Notes: a model not told the origin generated them from the sequence alone. 64,000 bases of DNA from Rhea pennata (GCF_028389875.1 NC_084687.1:5306157-5370156); one strand, 5' to 3'. Positions 37,500 through 48,824 are shown, counted from the first letter of the stretch. Numbers and translations are program-made.

Positions 37500-40400
37500 C
37501 CCTGCTAGGGCACTTCTGCTTCCTCAAGAACCATCATTAGGTGCCAGTGCACATGATGCAATTTAAGCAGACAAACGTATTGCTTCCGACAAACAGGCGG
37601 GTCCTACTAGGAACACACATGCGGCCCCGCGCAGCAAGCACGCCGGGAAGCCACGGGTGCTGCGGAACGATGATTCGCATTTCACAGGCGGGCTGCAAGG
37701 CATCGCTCACCCGCACCCATCCTGGCTTTTCCAAGGGAGAGGGCCAGGACAAGCTGAACATCGTAAGTCCGCACGAGCTCAGCTGCATTTAAGAACTAAC
37801 AACGGTTTATCTGGGATTCTCTGTGTATTTCAAGCAAAGGCTTCCTACACAAATTTCAGGTATTAAGGCTGAAACTGTGAGTACTAATTGTGGTATTTCA
37901 GCATCCTAACATGTATTTTCCTACACAGATACCAAGAGGAAATAATTAGCTAGCTTTCTGCGAAACTTAAAACATTTCAGAATAAGGTTCAAATTAATAT
38001 GAGTTTGGGGCTTTTCTTAGAGGAGGAGGGTGTCTGAACTGGTTTACTGTTCCTTTGTTTAAAGTCACAAAAAAAAAGACAGTTCAAGCAAATCCCTTAA
38101 AAGCAGCATCAAAACAAAACATTTCAAGAATTAAAACAATTCTACTCCATGGCTAATGCTTTGTGCTCCAGCTGAAAAAACATCCTCCTCATTGTCTCCA
38201 TAGTCATTTTAAAGTATTTCTTGTTTTTAGGTTTCACGTTGTCCAGTCCGACAGTGTTTGCTGCCCACACAACAACGCCTGCTGCTTGCCGGCTCCCCAG
38301 CCAGGACCCGAGCACAGAGATTTCACCAAGCACTTTCTATACAACTGTCACTTCATTTGCAAATACCAAATGGGCAAGCAAAGGATTTACACTGATCCAG
38401 TGCCCTTGTCACAAAACAGACGTAAAGAGACAAAATAAATCAGACCTTCCTTGGAACTCAAAAGCTATCAAGTAGAAACAGGCTGTTTGCACAAAGAGCA
38501 AACAGGTTTAGACAAACTGGCCTGGGGACTGGTCCTGGGGTTAATGAACGATCCCTCTCCCTCAGAAAGATAAACATGGGCAGGTTTTTTAAACCTAAGA
38601 AACAGAGAAAGGAGCAGATGCTCATTTGAATGAGCTCAGAAGCTGGGACAAACTGAGAGAGAGATCTCAAACCGGGCTTGTAACACCCGCAGAGCCAGCT
38701 TCATTCCTGGGAAACGCACAACGAAAGCTTCGGGAAAGGGGAACAGCTTGGGAATGATCTTTCTTCTCTTCTTTTGGGCCCAAATCAAGGTACAAGTAAA
38801 TTACCTCTGTGAGTAAATCTTTAAAGTCACGTATGTAAAAGACGTTTCTTCACACTTTGAAAGTGCCCTGGGTTTTCCTCGTTTCATATCAAAAGATGAG
38901 AATGGACTTGGCTGATGCAAGTGGTTGTTCAGAAAAGCAATACAACCTCAGCTTTTCATAAAACTCCTACTCAAAAAATAAGCAGTTGATCTTGTTAATT
39001 CTGTGGACAACAAAGGGCAAAGCAAAGCAATGTTCACAGCATCAGGGACCGTGGAGTGACAGCACCTTTACCACTCTGCACAAATCTTTGCTACTGTTGT
39101 TTTTGTTTTCCCCTTCTGCTATTTACTTCTGTCCTATCATTTTGAGGGGTTTCTACATACCAGGAAAGCTAGATTTTCAAAAACATTCAGAATGTAATAT
39201 TTAAAAACTTGAACAATTGTATTTTACTGCCTAAAATGAATTTGGCCCTTATTGGCATTCAGTTGCTGTTCAATAGTGTTGATTTATTAACCCTCACTGA
39301 AGCCAAAGTCAAAATTCTCGCTAAAGAAGAAACCTCAAACCAGACAAAGCACAGCAAGGAGTTGTTCTGTTTACTGCTAAATAGCTCTGGTCTAAAGGCT
39401 CTAATCAAACTAAGTCATAGGAACAAATCAACAACTATCTGAACTAAGCACAAAAAAAGCTCAGAACAGCCTACATTTGATTCAGCACATTCTAATTTAG
39501 AGTTAATTAAAACATTCTTGCTTAGGATTAGTTCTACAATAGCAAATCTGTTTTTCTATACTTGATGGCCTAAGATGACACAATGACACATGACCTGAAA
39601 TAATACTCAGCATCGTTGCTTTGCACACGTGTTTGCAGGCCTAAGCTGGCATCACTAGAGATAGACAACAAATGCACATATTCATGCAGTATTTTGCGGT
39701 AGAAGTCACTGCCAAAAAGCTGCAATTTCCTGGGGGAAATGCAGGGTAGAAGAAAGGCAAAACATCAATAGCTGCTTAATGCATCTGTGCTGAGACTTGC
39801 CCTGGGCTTAAATCAGCCTTACTGCAAGCAGGGGGTAGCCTGGATAGCTGTGCCCTGCATCCACGCAGCCTCAGGCCCTCCCTGCTGGACTCCCTTTGGC
39901 AGAGAAAAGGGGCGAGAGGAAAGGGGAGACTGCCCTCTGAATTCCTCTGTTTTTCAAATGAATCGCTCTTCGGACTTGGAAGGAAATACTCATTGGCAAG
40001 GCACTGCCCTCAGAACAGTGTGGAGCAGGTCCAACACTGTCCTGGGGAAGTGGAGTGCATTACATAGTCTGTAGTTAGGCATTCATGTGCATTTCTTAGC
40101 CATAAAGCAGTGTATTTCACACTTTACCTCCTAAAAATCTCTATGGGAGACATGTAAATGCAAATATCTGGCTTGCGATCAGCCTCCAAAGCAGTCTGAG
40201 CACTACCAATGAGGACTTGATTGCTGGTGCATTCGCCAGCACAGATGCTGCTTTCACTGTCTATTATTTTGTAAAATGCCTTGAAATACGAGACTAGGAA
40301 AGGTGCTTCATAAAAGCAAAGGTCATTGAAGAAAGTTACCCCATTTCTAGTTACTTCCTCTGTCCTGAGTGGGGCTTAGGAATGTCTGCAGTAATCCAGA

Positions 40401-40770
40401 TACTAAACAAATGGGCCAAAGGGAGAAGAAAAGCAGCATGTGAGAAGAAGGAAGGGTGCTGGGGAAAGCAGGGAACAAGAACACAACAGAGAGCTGCATT
40501 GTTCAAAGTATTTCAGCAAACCACTGAACTGCTTCAAGAAACTGCAGGTAAATGAACAGATCAATGTGCAGAGGAAGGAAAAGTCAGGCAGCCACATCTT
40601 GTTGCAAAAGAAGCATACGAGGTTTGTTTTCCTCTTTTTTGCTATTCAAATTCCAGCACTTAAGGCAATCTAGTTATTCAATTTAGATAAGCTTCAGTAG
40701 CTAACAGCAGTCTAAACAGCTGCCCATGCTCTTCCATTCTGTTATTACCTCTTTCTTTCAAAGTGATAAT
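37500..40770. other. Noncoding stretch, no gene seen
   Basis: Sequence is AT-leaning with only short, unsupported open frames on both strands. No RING, PDZ or other known domain was recognised. Confidence 0.5.
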
Positions 40771-40774
40771 GCCA

Positions 40775-40948
40775 TTAGCAAATTGACTTCCTCCCTCCTG
40801 CAATCTGTCTGGCTTTAGTATGTACAGTACTAATGGCTTCCTGATACTTAGGGTCATCTGCAGGCAGCAGCAGTTTGTACCAGTAAATATCCCCAGCTGG
40901 GAGTCTGCAGCAAGCAGGGCTCGCGTACAGTCGCCCCGAGATCCAATC
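40775..40948 (-). other. Unidentified terminal-exon-like open frame
   Basis: On the - strand GCTGCAG is followed by 57 open codons and TAA. The product starts DWISGRLYASP and includes GDIYWYKLLLPADDPKYQEA and STVHTKARQIAGGRKSIC at its end. The amino-acid mix and codon pattern look protein-like, with few low-complexity stretches. I do not recognise the family. No matching upstream - strand exon was identified, though the frame stays open a further 43 codons. It may be a terminal exon of an unknown gene, a retrocopy fragment, or chance. Confidence 0.25.
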
Positions 40949-42583
40949 CTGCAGCAACAATTGGAGGCAACAATTTAGGCACCATAAAACCAACTCAGAG
41001 CAGAAAAAGACATGTTTTTCCACAGATTGGCTGCTTAGGTTGGGGTGAACAGTTACGACAGCCAAGGAAAAACACAAATTACAGGAAAAGACAGAAAGAA
41101 ATGTAGAGGTGGAGAGAGAACGCTGTTTCAGGGGATCCTTGCTTCAGCTGCTTTCACTGACCTCCCTGTGCAGCTCCTACCTCCCCTGTTCCCCTTCTGT
41201 AACTTTTCCACAGTTCAGACTGCTTCCCCCTTCCTTCCTCCTCCCACTGGCCTGCTGAAATAAACGCTAGAAAGCATGTTTTAGGCTGTTATAAAACATG
41301 AGCACAGACAAGGCAAGTGCCACTTCAAACAGGAGCTAGGTGAATAAAAGACCTGTTTTCATCTTTTCTGATAGCAGGAACCATACTCTACAACACTGTC
41401 ATCCCACCTTAAAATAAACATTAAAAAATATATTAACCCTTCCCACTCCAGGCATCTGTCTCCCCCCTGGCAAAAAGGGAAGGATACGATTGTTTGTAAA
41501 GGAACTGGAAATTCAGTTTGTTGATTTTAACCATTAGCTCCCAAACCAAGCATATGTCTGCTCCCACTACTGGGGAAGCACAGAGGGAATGCTGCATCCT
41601 GGCCCAGACAGGGCAGGAGGAGGTCACATTCCACCCAGGAAAGCAGACAGGAGAGCAGGCAGCAAGTACGCCTGCTGACAACATCTTCTTTTCTCCTGTG
41701 GTACCTCGAAGTTACAAAGTTCAGTTGCCCATTTCTTCATATTCAGTAGGCAAAAAGAGCCCTGTATATCAGGTGTGTGGACAGTGCCTACTTCAGTCTT
41801 CATTGAATATTGCATTCTTGCCTATGTATAGTAAAAAGGGTACATGCCCTTTGCATATTCTGGGATGCATGCTAGAAGCACCAGCCACAAAGCAGCTCTT
41901 TGACAGAAGAGATGTGGACTGGATAAACGCAGTCCGGCACACGGCAGGCTCCCTGAGAAGCCTGAAGTCCAGGCTGCCTGTCAAAGGCTGCGGGAAGAGG
42001 AGAATTCCTTGGGGGTGGTAAGAGTTTCTAGGGGGAGATGATGAGATGGAACAAAACGAAACAAACAAACAACAACAAAAAAAAGCCAGATCTCACACGC
42101 AGAGTTAACTCGAACTCCAAGCAAAAGGCTACATCAACATGTTCCACCCTGCTTTAAAAAGGCTTGCAAAATTTTTACTTCAGTTGATTAGGAATAAGTT
42201 TTAAAATAAAGTAAGCCAGTTAACCTAAAGCAGGTATCAAAAGGGCAATTTAACAGTAAACCAGTGCAAAACACATGCAGTTTACTGTAATGATTTTTTC
42301 ATAGAAATCTCATAAGCACCTTAGAAATACAGATATGATCTCATCTCTGCAGCAGAATGAGGAAGTTATTAAAAGCCCTACCTACATCAACCTCTTTCTT
42401 AAATTAGGGAGAGGTTTCTGAGCCTCCCAGCAATTAATTCTCACAGTTATTCTGGAGTAGTCAGCAGCTTTGGGGATGGGGGAGCTCTTTCACAAGGAGA
42501 GGGAATTCTGCATTGAAAAAAAAAAAAGGTGAGATTAGAAAGCATGAATGGACTATTTCGTAACGCATTTCTATTTTAACCAG

Positions 42584-44735
42584 GTCAATGGAAAAGATAT
42601 TTCCCATGCCAGTTCACAGGAGGTTTTAGAAATTCTCCAAAGCACAGAGGAGCAGATCACACCGGAGGTGCACAAACCTTCCCAGACATTTGATGCTGCA
42701 ACCCAGTCTCAGTCCAGAGGGGAGGATGCGCAATGCCCCAAGGAGGAAAACTGCACCCCCTCAGATTTTAATCTCTGCCTAGATGCATAGGTACAACTCA
42801 TTGCTTTAGATAAAGAAATGTCTCCTAAAACATCTCCTAATTTAAAATACAGTGGCTATACTGAAACTCACTTGAGCTACACTGTAATACAGATGAAGTA
42901 CAGTAGGAAAAGCAATGTCTCTTGCGTTGATTTTCCAGATGTTTACCATCTCGAATGGATCCTGTTACACTTCCTAATACCATGCTGGTTTTACACATAG
43001 TACATGCTTACTGACGGGCTACTGATGGACAGGTTCGAGCACAGCAAGCAAAGTGCAGGATCAACCAACATCTCCCCAAGCTGGACTTCTACTCTGCTGC
43101 ACTTACCAACCTTAAATCAGCCAGCTTTAGCTTTCACCTAGCTACTGGTTAGCAGGTTTGGTCACTCATTTAGTAAAAGAATATGATCTTTAGTATACAG
43201 AAGAGCAGATCCAGCCCCTCTCTCAGGGCTGTGGCAGAATAAATCTGTTTCTGTTGGTTTCTCCATAGGTCTGTCTTTAATTATTTGCTGCCACAGGATT
43301 GCAACAGTGATAATGAATCTAGTTACCCACTTCAGGACCCCAGCACCACAGTAAAAAGACAAAAAGTTGAACTACAAGGTATTCCATCTTTTTTTTTGCT
43401 TCCACATCTGCTGAAAATCATTTTCAGTCACCTCAGCCTTGCACCAAGTTAGATCTGCTATGCCTGGATTGAGTGTTCCCTGCTCTCATTATATTTCTCC
43501 CTTTCAGGCATTAGCCCTCATTCATCGAGATGATCTAAGCTCCATCAGCTGCTATTCCATCCCTGCAGCTCTCTCCAGTGTCTCTGAGAGCTTGGTGAGC
43601 CCATACCTCAGTCTGTTCACAGCAGTGTGCGAACAGCTGAAGGCAAGAGAGAAATCCTGCCATTGCATATGCTTGGAGAATGCTTAGAGAGATGATTCAT
43701 ACTTAGCCAGAGGGGGTTAGCCCAGCTAACAGCTTGCGGATGTTTGTTTTTAGGCAGAAGGTGGAAGCAGTAAAGGCAAAGAAGAAAAACAGGCATTTCT
43801 GCTCCATCCTGAGTGGGACAGCAGACTTGGCTTTACTGATACCAGTGCTCAGCCAGATGAGAATTCAGAGCAGTAAATCAGAATCAGCTTCCTGGTCACC
43901 AACACACATCACTGCTGACGCAGAACAGGTTAGAATTCCTTATCGTGCATGTCACTACAGGAGCTACAAGAGCTTGCTGCAGGAAAAGGCTGCTATAGAG
44001 TGTCTAAGGGACCAGGCTAGAGTGTCAGGAAAACCAAAGCAATAAAATGAAAGCCCAGAGGGCATAGTAGGAGATAATGGGAACAGATGGTGGCTGCCAC
44101 GTGGAAGGAGCAAGCAGTCCTCGAAGGAGCAACACAACAACTGGCTACTAAAAGACAGGGTCTTGCAAATCACAGAAAGCAATGGGATGACCACAGATGA
44201 GGATGCCCTTAGTGAGTTAAAGAGTGGGAGATACTGGAGTAAGGCTCAAAGAAATCAGCATATGCTTCCAGCCAAGGAACAGAAACAGAGAAAAGAGTTT
44301 AAGATGCAGAGCCAGAGGGAGCAGATGAGTGAAGGGAAAGTCAGCACTGAGTGTAGAAGAAAATTCAGTATTGTTGAGCTGAGCCAGAAGAAATTGATGA
44401 AGAACAGAAGCAAAAAAATTTTGGACAACCAGATCATCATCCAGGAGCTTCTGACCCATGGGACCAGCTCACGGAATGGAAGAATATACAGTCCCTTGCT
44501 GTCTGTCACAACAAGCGTAGCAACCCACGGACTGCTCCCTGAGGAGCTAGCGGGCTCAGGAAGGAAGAGTCCATCTTTCCAAAGACTCCCACCCACGCTA
44601 CTCAGGGTATCTTCAGTTCTACGTAAACACAGCTGGACCATCAGAAAACATGCACAGAAGAGGCATCTTCCTCTGCCACTGCAGAGTGGTCCCCCTCAAG
44701 TTCACAAACTTCTGCCACTTACTTGTGCCCATTAA
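42584..44735 (+). pseudogene. Degenerate PDZRN3/PDZRN4/PDZD4-family gene (3' part)
   Basis: Family members are PDZ scaffolds, some with an E3-ligase RING. Exons inferred here: 42584-42790 (end of a PDZ domain: VNGKDISHASSQEVLEILQS), 43297-43378, 43508-43594 and 43754-44735. The last exon codes the family's conserved C-terminal block: GMTTDEDALSELKSGRYWSK, KKILDNQIIIQELLTHGT and PLLSVTT, against family [20 protein letters not shown] and ILDNWxTIQExLxHG by memory. Signs of decay: the PDZ exon ends in TAG directly before its GT donor; no second PDZ exon lies between 42791 and 43296; the last exon entered in phase 0 meets TAA at 43874, while its conserved frame has TAA at 44043; the invariant Trp of ILDNW is Gln; the usual stop after SVTTV is gone, adding about 66 residues. 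RING and first PDZ half were not found. A rapidly evolving functional gene is less likely. The neighbour relation to CNTN2 mirrors CNTN1-PDZRN4 and CNTN3-PDZRN3. Confidence 0.75.
43754..44735 (+). pseudogene. PDZRN-like last exon with C-terminal family signature
   Basis: The acceptor TTTTTAG ends at 43753. The frame of codons starting at multiples of three carries IPYRACHYRSYKSLLQEKAA (family: [20 protein letters not shown]), is interrupted once by TAA at 44043-44045, and then resumes with the conserved block from about 44163. Apart from that codon the frame is open for almost 1 kb. This suggests loss is recent, or that the stop is an allele or assembly error. The usual C-terminal PDZ-ligand end SVTTV is replaced by SVTTSVATHG and a tail ending CAH. 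Confidence 0.8.
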
Positions 44736-44970
44736 AGTTTCCCTGCAGAAACAGGAGATTCACTAGAACTACAATAGGGAATTCAGGCCTGACAGCAGGC
44801 TTATTTCTCCACTCAAAAGTAGTTAGAGAACCCCAGGGCCACAGACTATTGTCCTAAATGCTTGTTATGCGCTTAACTGTACATTAAGATTTGGCTCACT
44901 ACACTTCAATCTGTTCTTTAAAAGGTGCCCAACAGATAAGGTATTTACTTGTATACTTATTTCTTTCTAC

Positions 44971-45158
44971 ATTAAAGCATTATACTTGTTCTGATTTTTT
45001 TTAAAAGTATGTGTAGTATGCTTCAATCATAAATATTAGAGCTGTATCATTATTTTCCCCAGAACTGGATGTGCTATACATTCTTGTACTTCATTTCATG
45101 GAGAAAAAGAAATAAAAAGAACAGAAAAAGAAATAAAAAGAACAGAAAAAGAAATAAA
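44971..45158 (+). terminator. Poly(A)-signal candidates after the PDZRN-like gene
   Basis: ATTAAA lies at 44971-44976. Three AATAAA hexamers follow inside a 21-base tandem repeat, at about 45111, 45132 and 45153. All are on the strand of the PDZRN-like exons and 240-420 bases after their last stop. Confidence 0.4.
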
Positions 45159-45161
45159 AAG
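45104..45161. repeat. 21-base tandem repeat, about 2.8 copies
   Basis: The unit AAAAAGAAATAAAAAGAACA plus G is repeated nearly perfectly, and each copy contains AATAAA. Confidence 0.9.
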
Positions 45162-46080
45162 GAAGATACTTAGTAAATATAGTTGTTTACTGTAAAATAG
45201 AGACAGAAACTAGAGAGAACACACCTAATAGGTCCCTCTGTGAATTTGGCTACCAAGGACAGCTGCACTCCCTGAGTTGCTGCATGTTTTATACTTATTA
45301 ACATTAGAAGAAATGAAAAATCCATAGACTAAATGAACTCGTTCCCTTCCTTCCCCTCTAAGATTTTACGGAACAGCTCAGTTCTGAGTTGCCATAAAAG
45401 CATCCAGGCATATTCCTAAGCAGTGGTGCTTGAAGATTTGCTTGTGCTATGCATCCTGCTTCACTATTCTAAACTACACAGAGTTTACCTTACAGTTACC
45501 TTACATTTATCCAGGCTCCAGTAGAGAACTTTAAACATCTATAGAGAAAGCAGGCAGTGGTGTTCCACCCATGGTCCTCACATTCCCAACTGCTGAGACT
45601 GGACCACTTGGATTTGATAGACAGGACAGAAGGCAGGCAGGAAACCTGGTGTCTACGCCCAGCTTGAAGAAGCCCTCACTTCTCTGCATGTCTTGCTGGA
45701 CAAACATCACCTACTGAAATGGGTAATCTGCGTCAACTCACATCACCACAGAGGCCTGCACAAGGCAGAAGAAATTTGAAAAAAAAATATAACAAAAACC
45801 CAAAATAGGATCCCAAAGTATTAGCATTAAAAAAAGAGAGAGAGAGAGAGAATAAAGACCAGTTAGAGCAGTACAATAAAACAGTGGCAAGCAGTGGGCA
45901 ATTTTCTGTGGCTGCCAGTGTCCCCTAACTCCTGTCTGGATCACTACAGGAGTACCAACACATTAACCATCCTTTCGCACAGTGTAGAGGTTGACTGCCT
46001 TGCCCTGTCTGGAAGTATTATCAACACTACACCACTAGGACTCAAGCTCTGGCTCCACAATCCAGTGCTAACTCACCAAT
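45162..46080. other. Intergenic gap between convergent genes
   Basis: No gene is seen between the + strand PDZRN-like locus and the - strand TMEM81. A (GA)n tract lies at 45835-45851, and the rest is unremarkable. Confidence 0.6.
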
Positions 46081-46086
46081 TTTATT
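46081..46086 (-). terminator. TMEM81: TMEM81 poly(A) signal
   Basis: AATAAA on the - strand, about 135 bases after the TMEM81 stop codon. Confidence 0.65.
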
Positions 46087-46220
46087 TCACCTGTTACCAC
46101 ACTTGTGAAGCTTAATAAAGCATGTCAGCCAGAAAAAATACCATGAAATACCGCATGAATATTGTTATTCATATGTTACAGTAAACAAGACAGGGCCAAG
46201 AAATTGCATTAAAACTGAAT

Positions 46221-47012
46221 TCATTTCTCTGTAGCATTGCTTCTCCAAATCTTCCGCAAAAAGTAGAGAGCTATGCTCACCAAGACACCACCTATCACCC
46301 CACTTCCAACTCCTATCATGGGCTCCTTCAATAATTTACTCTTCCAAGAGCTCTGCTGCTGTCGTATTTCTATGTGGGTGATGTTTTGTTTGTTTCCTTC
46401 CTCTTCATTTTCCGCTATTTTCTGCTCCAAAGTCAAGGATTTTTGAAAGTTCAGATCCACTAAGTCACTTCGGATCACTCTGACCCCAAAGTAGATCCTC
46501 TTGATGACTTTGAACGTCTTCGTCAGCTGCACATCACATCGGTAAGTCCCTGCATCACTCTCTCTGGTAGGGGAAAGTCTGATGACAGAGTCAGCATTTT
46601 TGAACGGTTTGAACAGTACATCATTTGTCGTGATGAGGCCTCGGGCAAGCCTCCACGTGTAAATATAGGCTTGGCTATCAATGCCAGTCGCATCTGAGCT
46701 CAGGCAGCTGATCTCAAATGGTTTGCCCACAGGGACTGTGAAGTGGAGTAAGCCACAAATCCAGCTGGTCAGGCAGTCCGACCTGCGTAAGGAACAATTC
46801 CTCCTCTCTCCGCCGGGAGTGATCTCACACATCTCCTCCACTTTGAAGCCCAGCCCACAGGTCACACTGCAGGATGTGGTGTTGACCAAGACTTTAGCTA
46901 CAACTGACTTTAGCTCTGCTGGGATAGTAACGTTTTTATAGGAAGCTATCAAAGGCAGATAGAAAGCACGGGCTAATATCCCAAGGATGAGGCTGTTTTC
47001 TAAGGTCGTCAT
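46221..47012 (-). CDS. TMEM81: Transmembrane protein 81
   Basis: TMEM81 is a type I membrane protein with one Ig-like domain. In fish and mouse it has been reported to form a sperm-surface complex with IZUMO1 and SPACA6 needed for gamete fusion. The single coding exon gives 263 residues (human about 255). The leader runs MTTLENSLILGILARAFYLP. A cysteine-rich part follows with TSCSVTCGLGF and CLTSWICGLLHF, then the Ig-like part with CLSSDATG, YTWRLARG and SDAGTYRCDV, and a membrane helix near GVGSGVIGGVLVSIALYFL followed by a short basic tail. The frame is open upstream for 27 more codons, but the chosen Met aligns with the human start and leader. Stop TGA is at 46221-46223. It runs in the same direction as RBBP5, whose 3' end lies 1.8 kb upstream, and converges with the PDZRN-like locus. 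Confidence 0.95.
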   Translation of the reverse strand: MTTLENSLILGILARAFYLPLIASYKNVTIPAELKSVVAKVLVNTTSCSVTCGLGFKVEEMCEITPGGERRNCSLRRSDCLTSWICGLLHFTVPVGKPFEISCLSSDATGIDSQAYIYTWRLARGLITTNDVLFKPFKNADSVIRLSPTRESDAGTYRCDVQLTKTFKVIKRIYFGVRVIRSDLVDLNFQKSLTLEQKIAENEEEGNKQNITHIEIRQQQSSWKSKLLKEPMIGVGSGVIGGVLVSIALYFLRKIWRSNATEK

Positions 47013-47322
47013 ATCAAGGTTGTCAATTAGATATCCTACCTTCGAAAGCCATACAAATTCAGCAGTCAAACAAATACAGATCATTCTTTGCAAACATTCA
47101 AACTAAATTTTTCTGAAATTTCACCAGCATCATCTTCACGACCTAATGCTTCCATTAGGAAAAATCCTCCAACATGATAGGCTGGAAGTATAACACTGCT
47201 AAAGAAAATGCAACATATTACTATGTCAGTCAGCATGTAAACCATGAATTCCAGTTCCTATAGTAGGGTAACAGCATGTTTTAATCCATTATATTCCAGG
47301 AACTGACAATTTATAAAAGATG

Positions 47323-47640
47323 AATCATAGAATCATAGAACCAGTAAGGTTGAAAGGGACCTCTGGAGATCATCTAGTCCAACCCCTCTGCTCAGCAGGG
47401 TCACCTAGAGCATGTTAGACAGGGTTGCATCCAGGAGGGCCTTGAACATCTCCAGAGAAGGAGACTCCACAACCTCTCTGGACAACCTGTGCCAGTGCTC
47501 TTTCACTCTCTCAGTGAAGAAATTCCCCCTCAGGTTCAGGCAGAACTTCCTGTGGTTCAATTTCTGCCCATTGCCTCTTGCCCTGTCACATGGGACAACT
47601 GAAAAGAGTTTGTCCCCATCCCCTTGACACCCTCCTTTAG
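47323..47640 (-). repeat. CR1 LINE 3' fragment (bird type)
   Basis: The segment opens with AATCATAGAATCATAGAA, the complement of the 8-base CR1 tail repeat ATTCTATG. It continues with the typical CR1 untranslated and 3' coding consensus, such as GACCTCTGGAGATCATCTAG, AACATCTCCAGAGAAGGAGA and TGCCCATTGCCTCTTGCCCT. The element is 5'-truncated and in - orientation. It lies about 310 bases upstream of the TMEM81 start. Divergence looks moderate. Confidence 0.92.
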
Positions 47641-48009
47641 TCTCTGTAAGATTTTACATGTTATTTTAGAAGATTTCCTCCTGTAAAGTAGTCATGTTCC
47701 AGTTTAATTTTCCCACCAAACTAAAAATGAGATGGGTAATCATTACGGGAACTTTTAATGTAACATTGTCAGCACAAGGAAATCATAACTACTTACACAA
47801 TACCTGTACAGTTCTGTCCTATGTTTGCATATCCCAAAAACGAAAGTACTCCCCAAATTACCAAGATCACAAAAACAAGATTTTGACTTCAGTGCCATCA
47901 GACTGCCTAGAGATCAAAGGCAAAACGAAGAATATGTTATCACTGATGATTTCCATATCTATGCAGGCCTCAGGCAAGTCCCTTGCGTCTCTGTGAGCCC
48001 ACGTTCCCC

Positions 48010-48250
48010 AGGAAAGCGGTGCTGATGTCACAGACCAGAACACGGCCAAAAAACTCCTTACGTGACCCCGGAGAAAAGAACACCCAGAACTCCCAAAGCC
48101 TGCAGCCAAACTAGGGCCTCCGAGATGAGGACGTCAGCATAGAAGTGTGTTATTAGGCTCCTGACACTCAGCCTTTCTGCGGCAAAAGGGAGTCAACGGC
48201 ATTGACCTCACGGCATCGCTTAAAGGAGCTGCGAGCTTATGTCCCGCGCT
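48010..48250 (-). promoter_or_regulatory. CRE-like motif cluster, possible TMEM81 promoter
   Basis: A CpG-containing patch about 1 kb upstream of TMEM81 holds GATGTCA, TTACGTGAC, GGACGTCA (seven of eight bases of the palindromic CRE) and TTGACCTCA within about 180 bases. CRE sites read by CREM are common in spermatid genes, which would fit TMEM81. No start site or upstream exon is visible, and the patch could instead lie in the 3' flank of RBBP5. Confidence 0.3.
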
Positions 48251-48452
48251 CTGCACCTAGCGCAGCGACTGACTCCACAGGGCCATTCTCAGAGCCACAA
48301 CCCTTAGGTTCCCACTGATGTATTGATGTATTTGTAAAACAGTAACCACTTGTATGCTGCCATTGCTGTAGAATGAATGAAGAGAAACTTCCTAATATAA
48401 TTTACTAAGTACTCAAGTGTCTCAAAAGAATAATGCACTACAAAAAGTTCTT

Positions 48453-48474
48453 TATATATATATATATATATATA
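48453..48474. repeat. (TA)11 microsatellite
   Basis: A pure TA dinucleotide run about 370 bases beyond the main RBBP5 poly(A) signal. Confidence 0.95.
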
Positions 48475-48824
48475 AAATAAGGGCTTCTGAAGATATATTT
48501 ATTTTTCACATTCAATCCCAACATTCAACAGTAACGTACTCTACACCCAGCACACTTTGTGTTCAGTTCTTCTTTTACCATGTCTTGTCTCAGTTTCTGG
48601 GTTGCACTCAGGTATACAGGACTTTTACTGTACTAGAGATTTACTCCTGTCTATTGAGGAATGTCATCAAGCAAACGCCGCACTATAAAAGACACCCCAG
48701 TTGCAGTGAAAGCGCTCTATTTTTGTGTTTGCACTGTGGCTGTACTGTAGGATTCCTAGACATTATCACAACATAAACAATCACTGATATATGGAAAAGC
48801 CAAGACTTGCCCATCAACTTTAGG

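Noticed and set aside
41518-42021. 167-codon open frame on the + strand before the PDZRN-like exons
   Set aside because: It is long, but the product resembles no PDZ, RING or other family I know, and the flanking sequence lacks a clear exon structure. It is treated as chance until searched.
47013-47093. 27-residue N-terminal extension of TMEM81
   Set aside because: The internal Met at 47012 aligns with the mammalian start and is followed by the hydrophobic leader. The extension would bury the leader.
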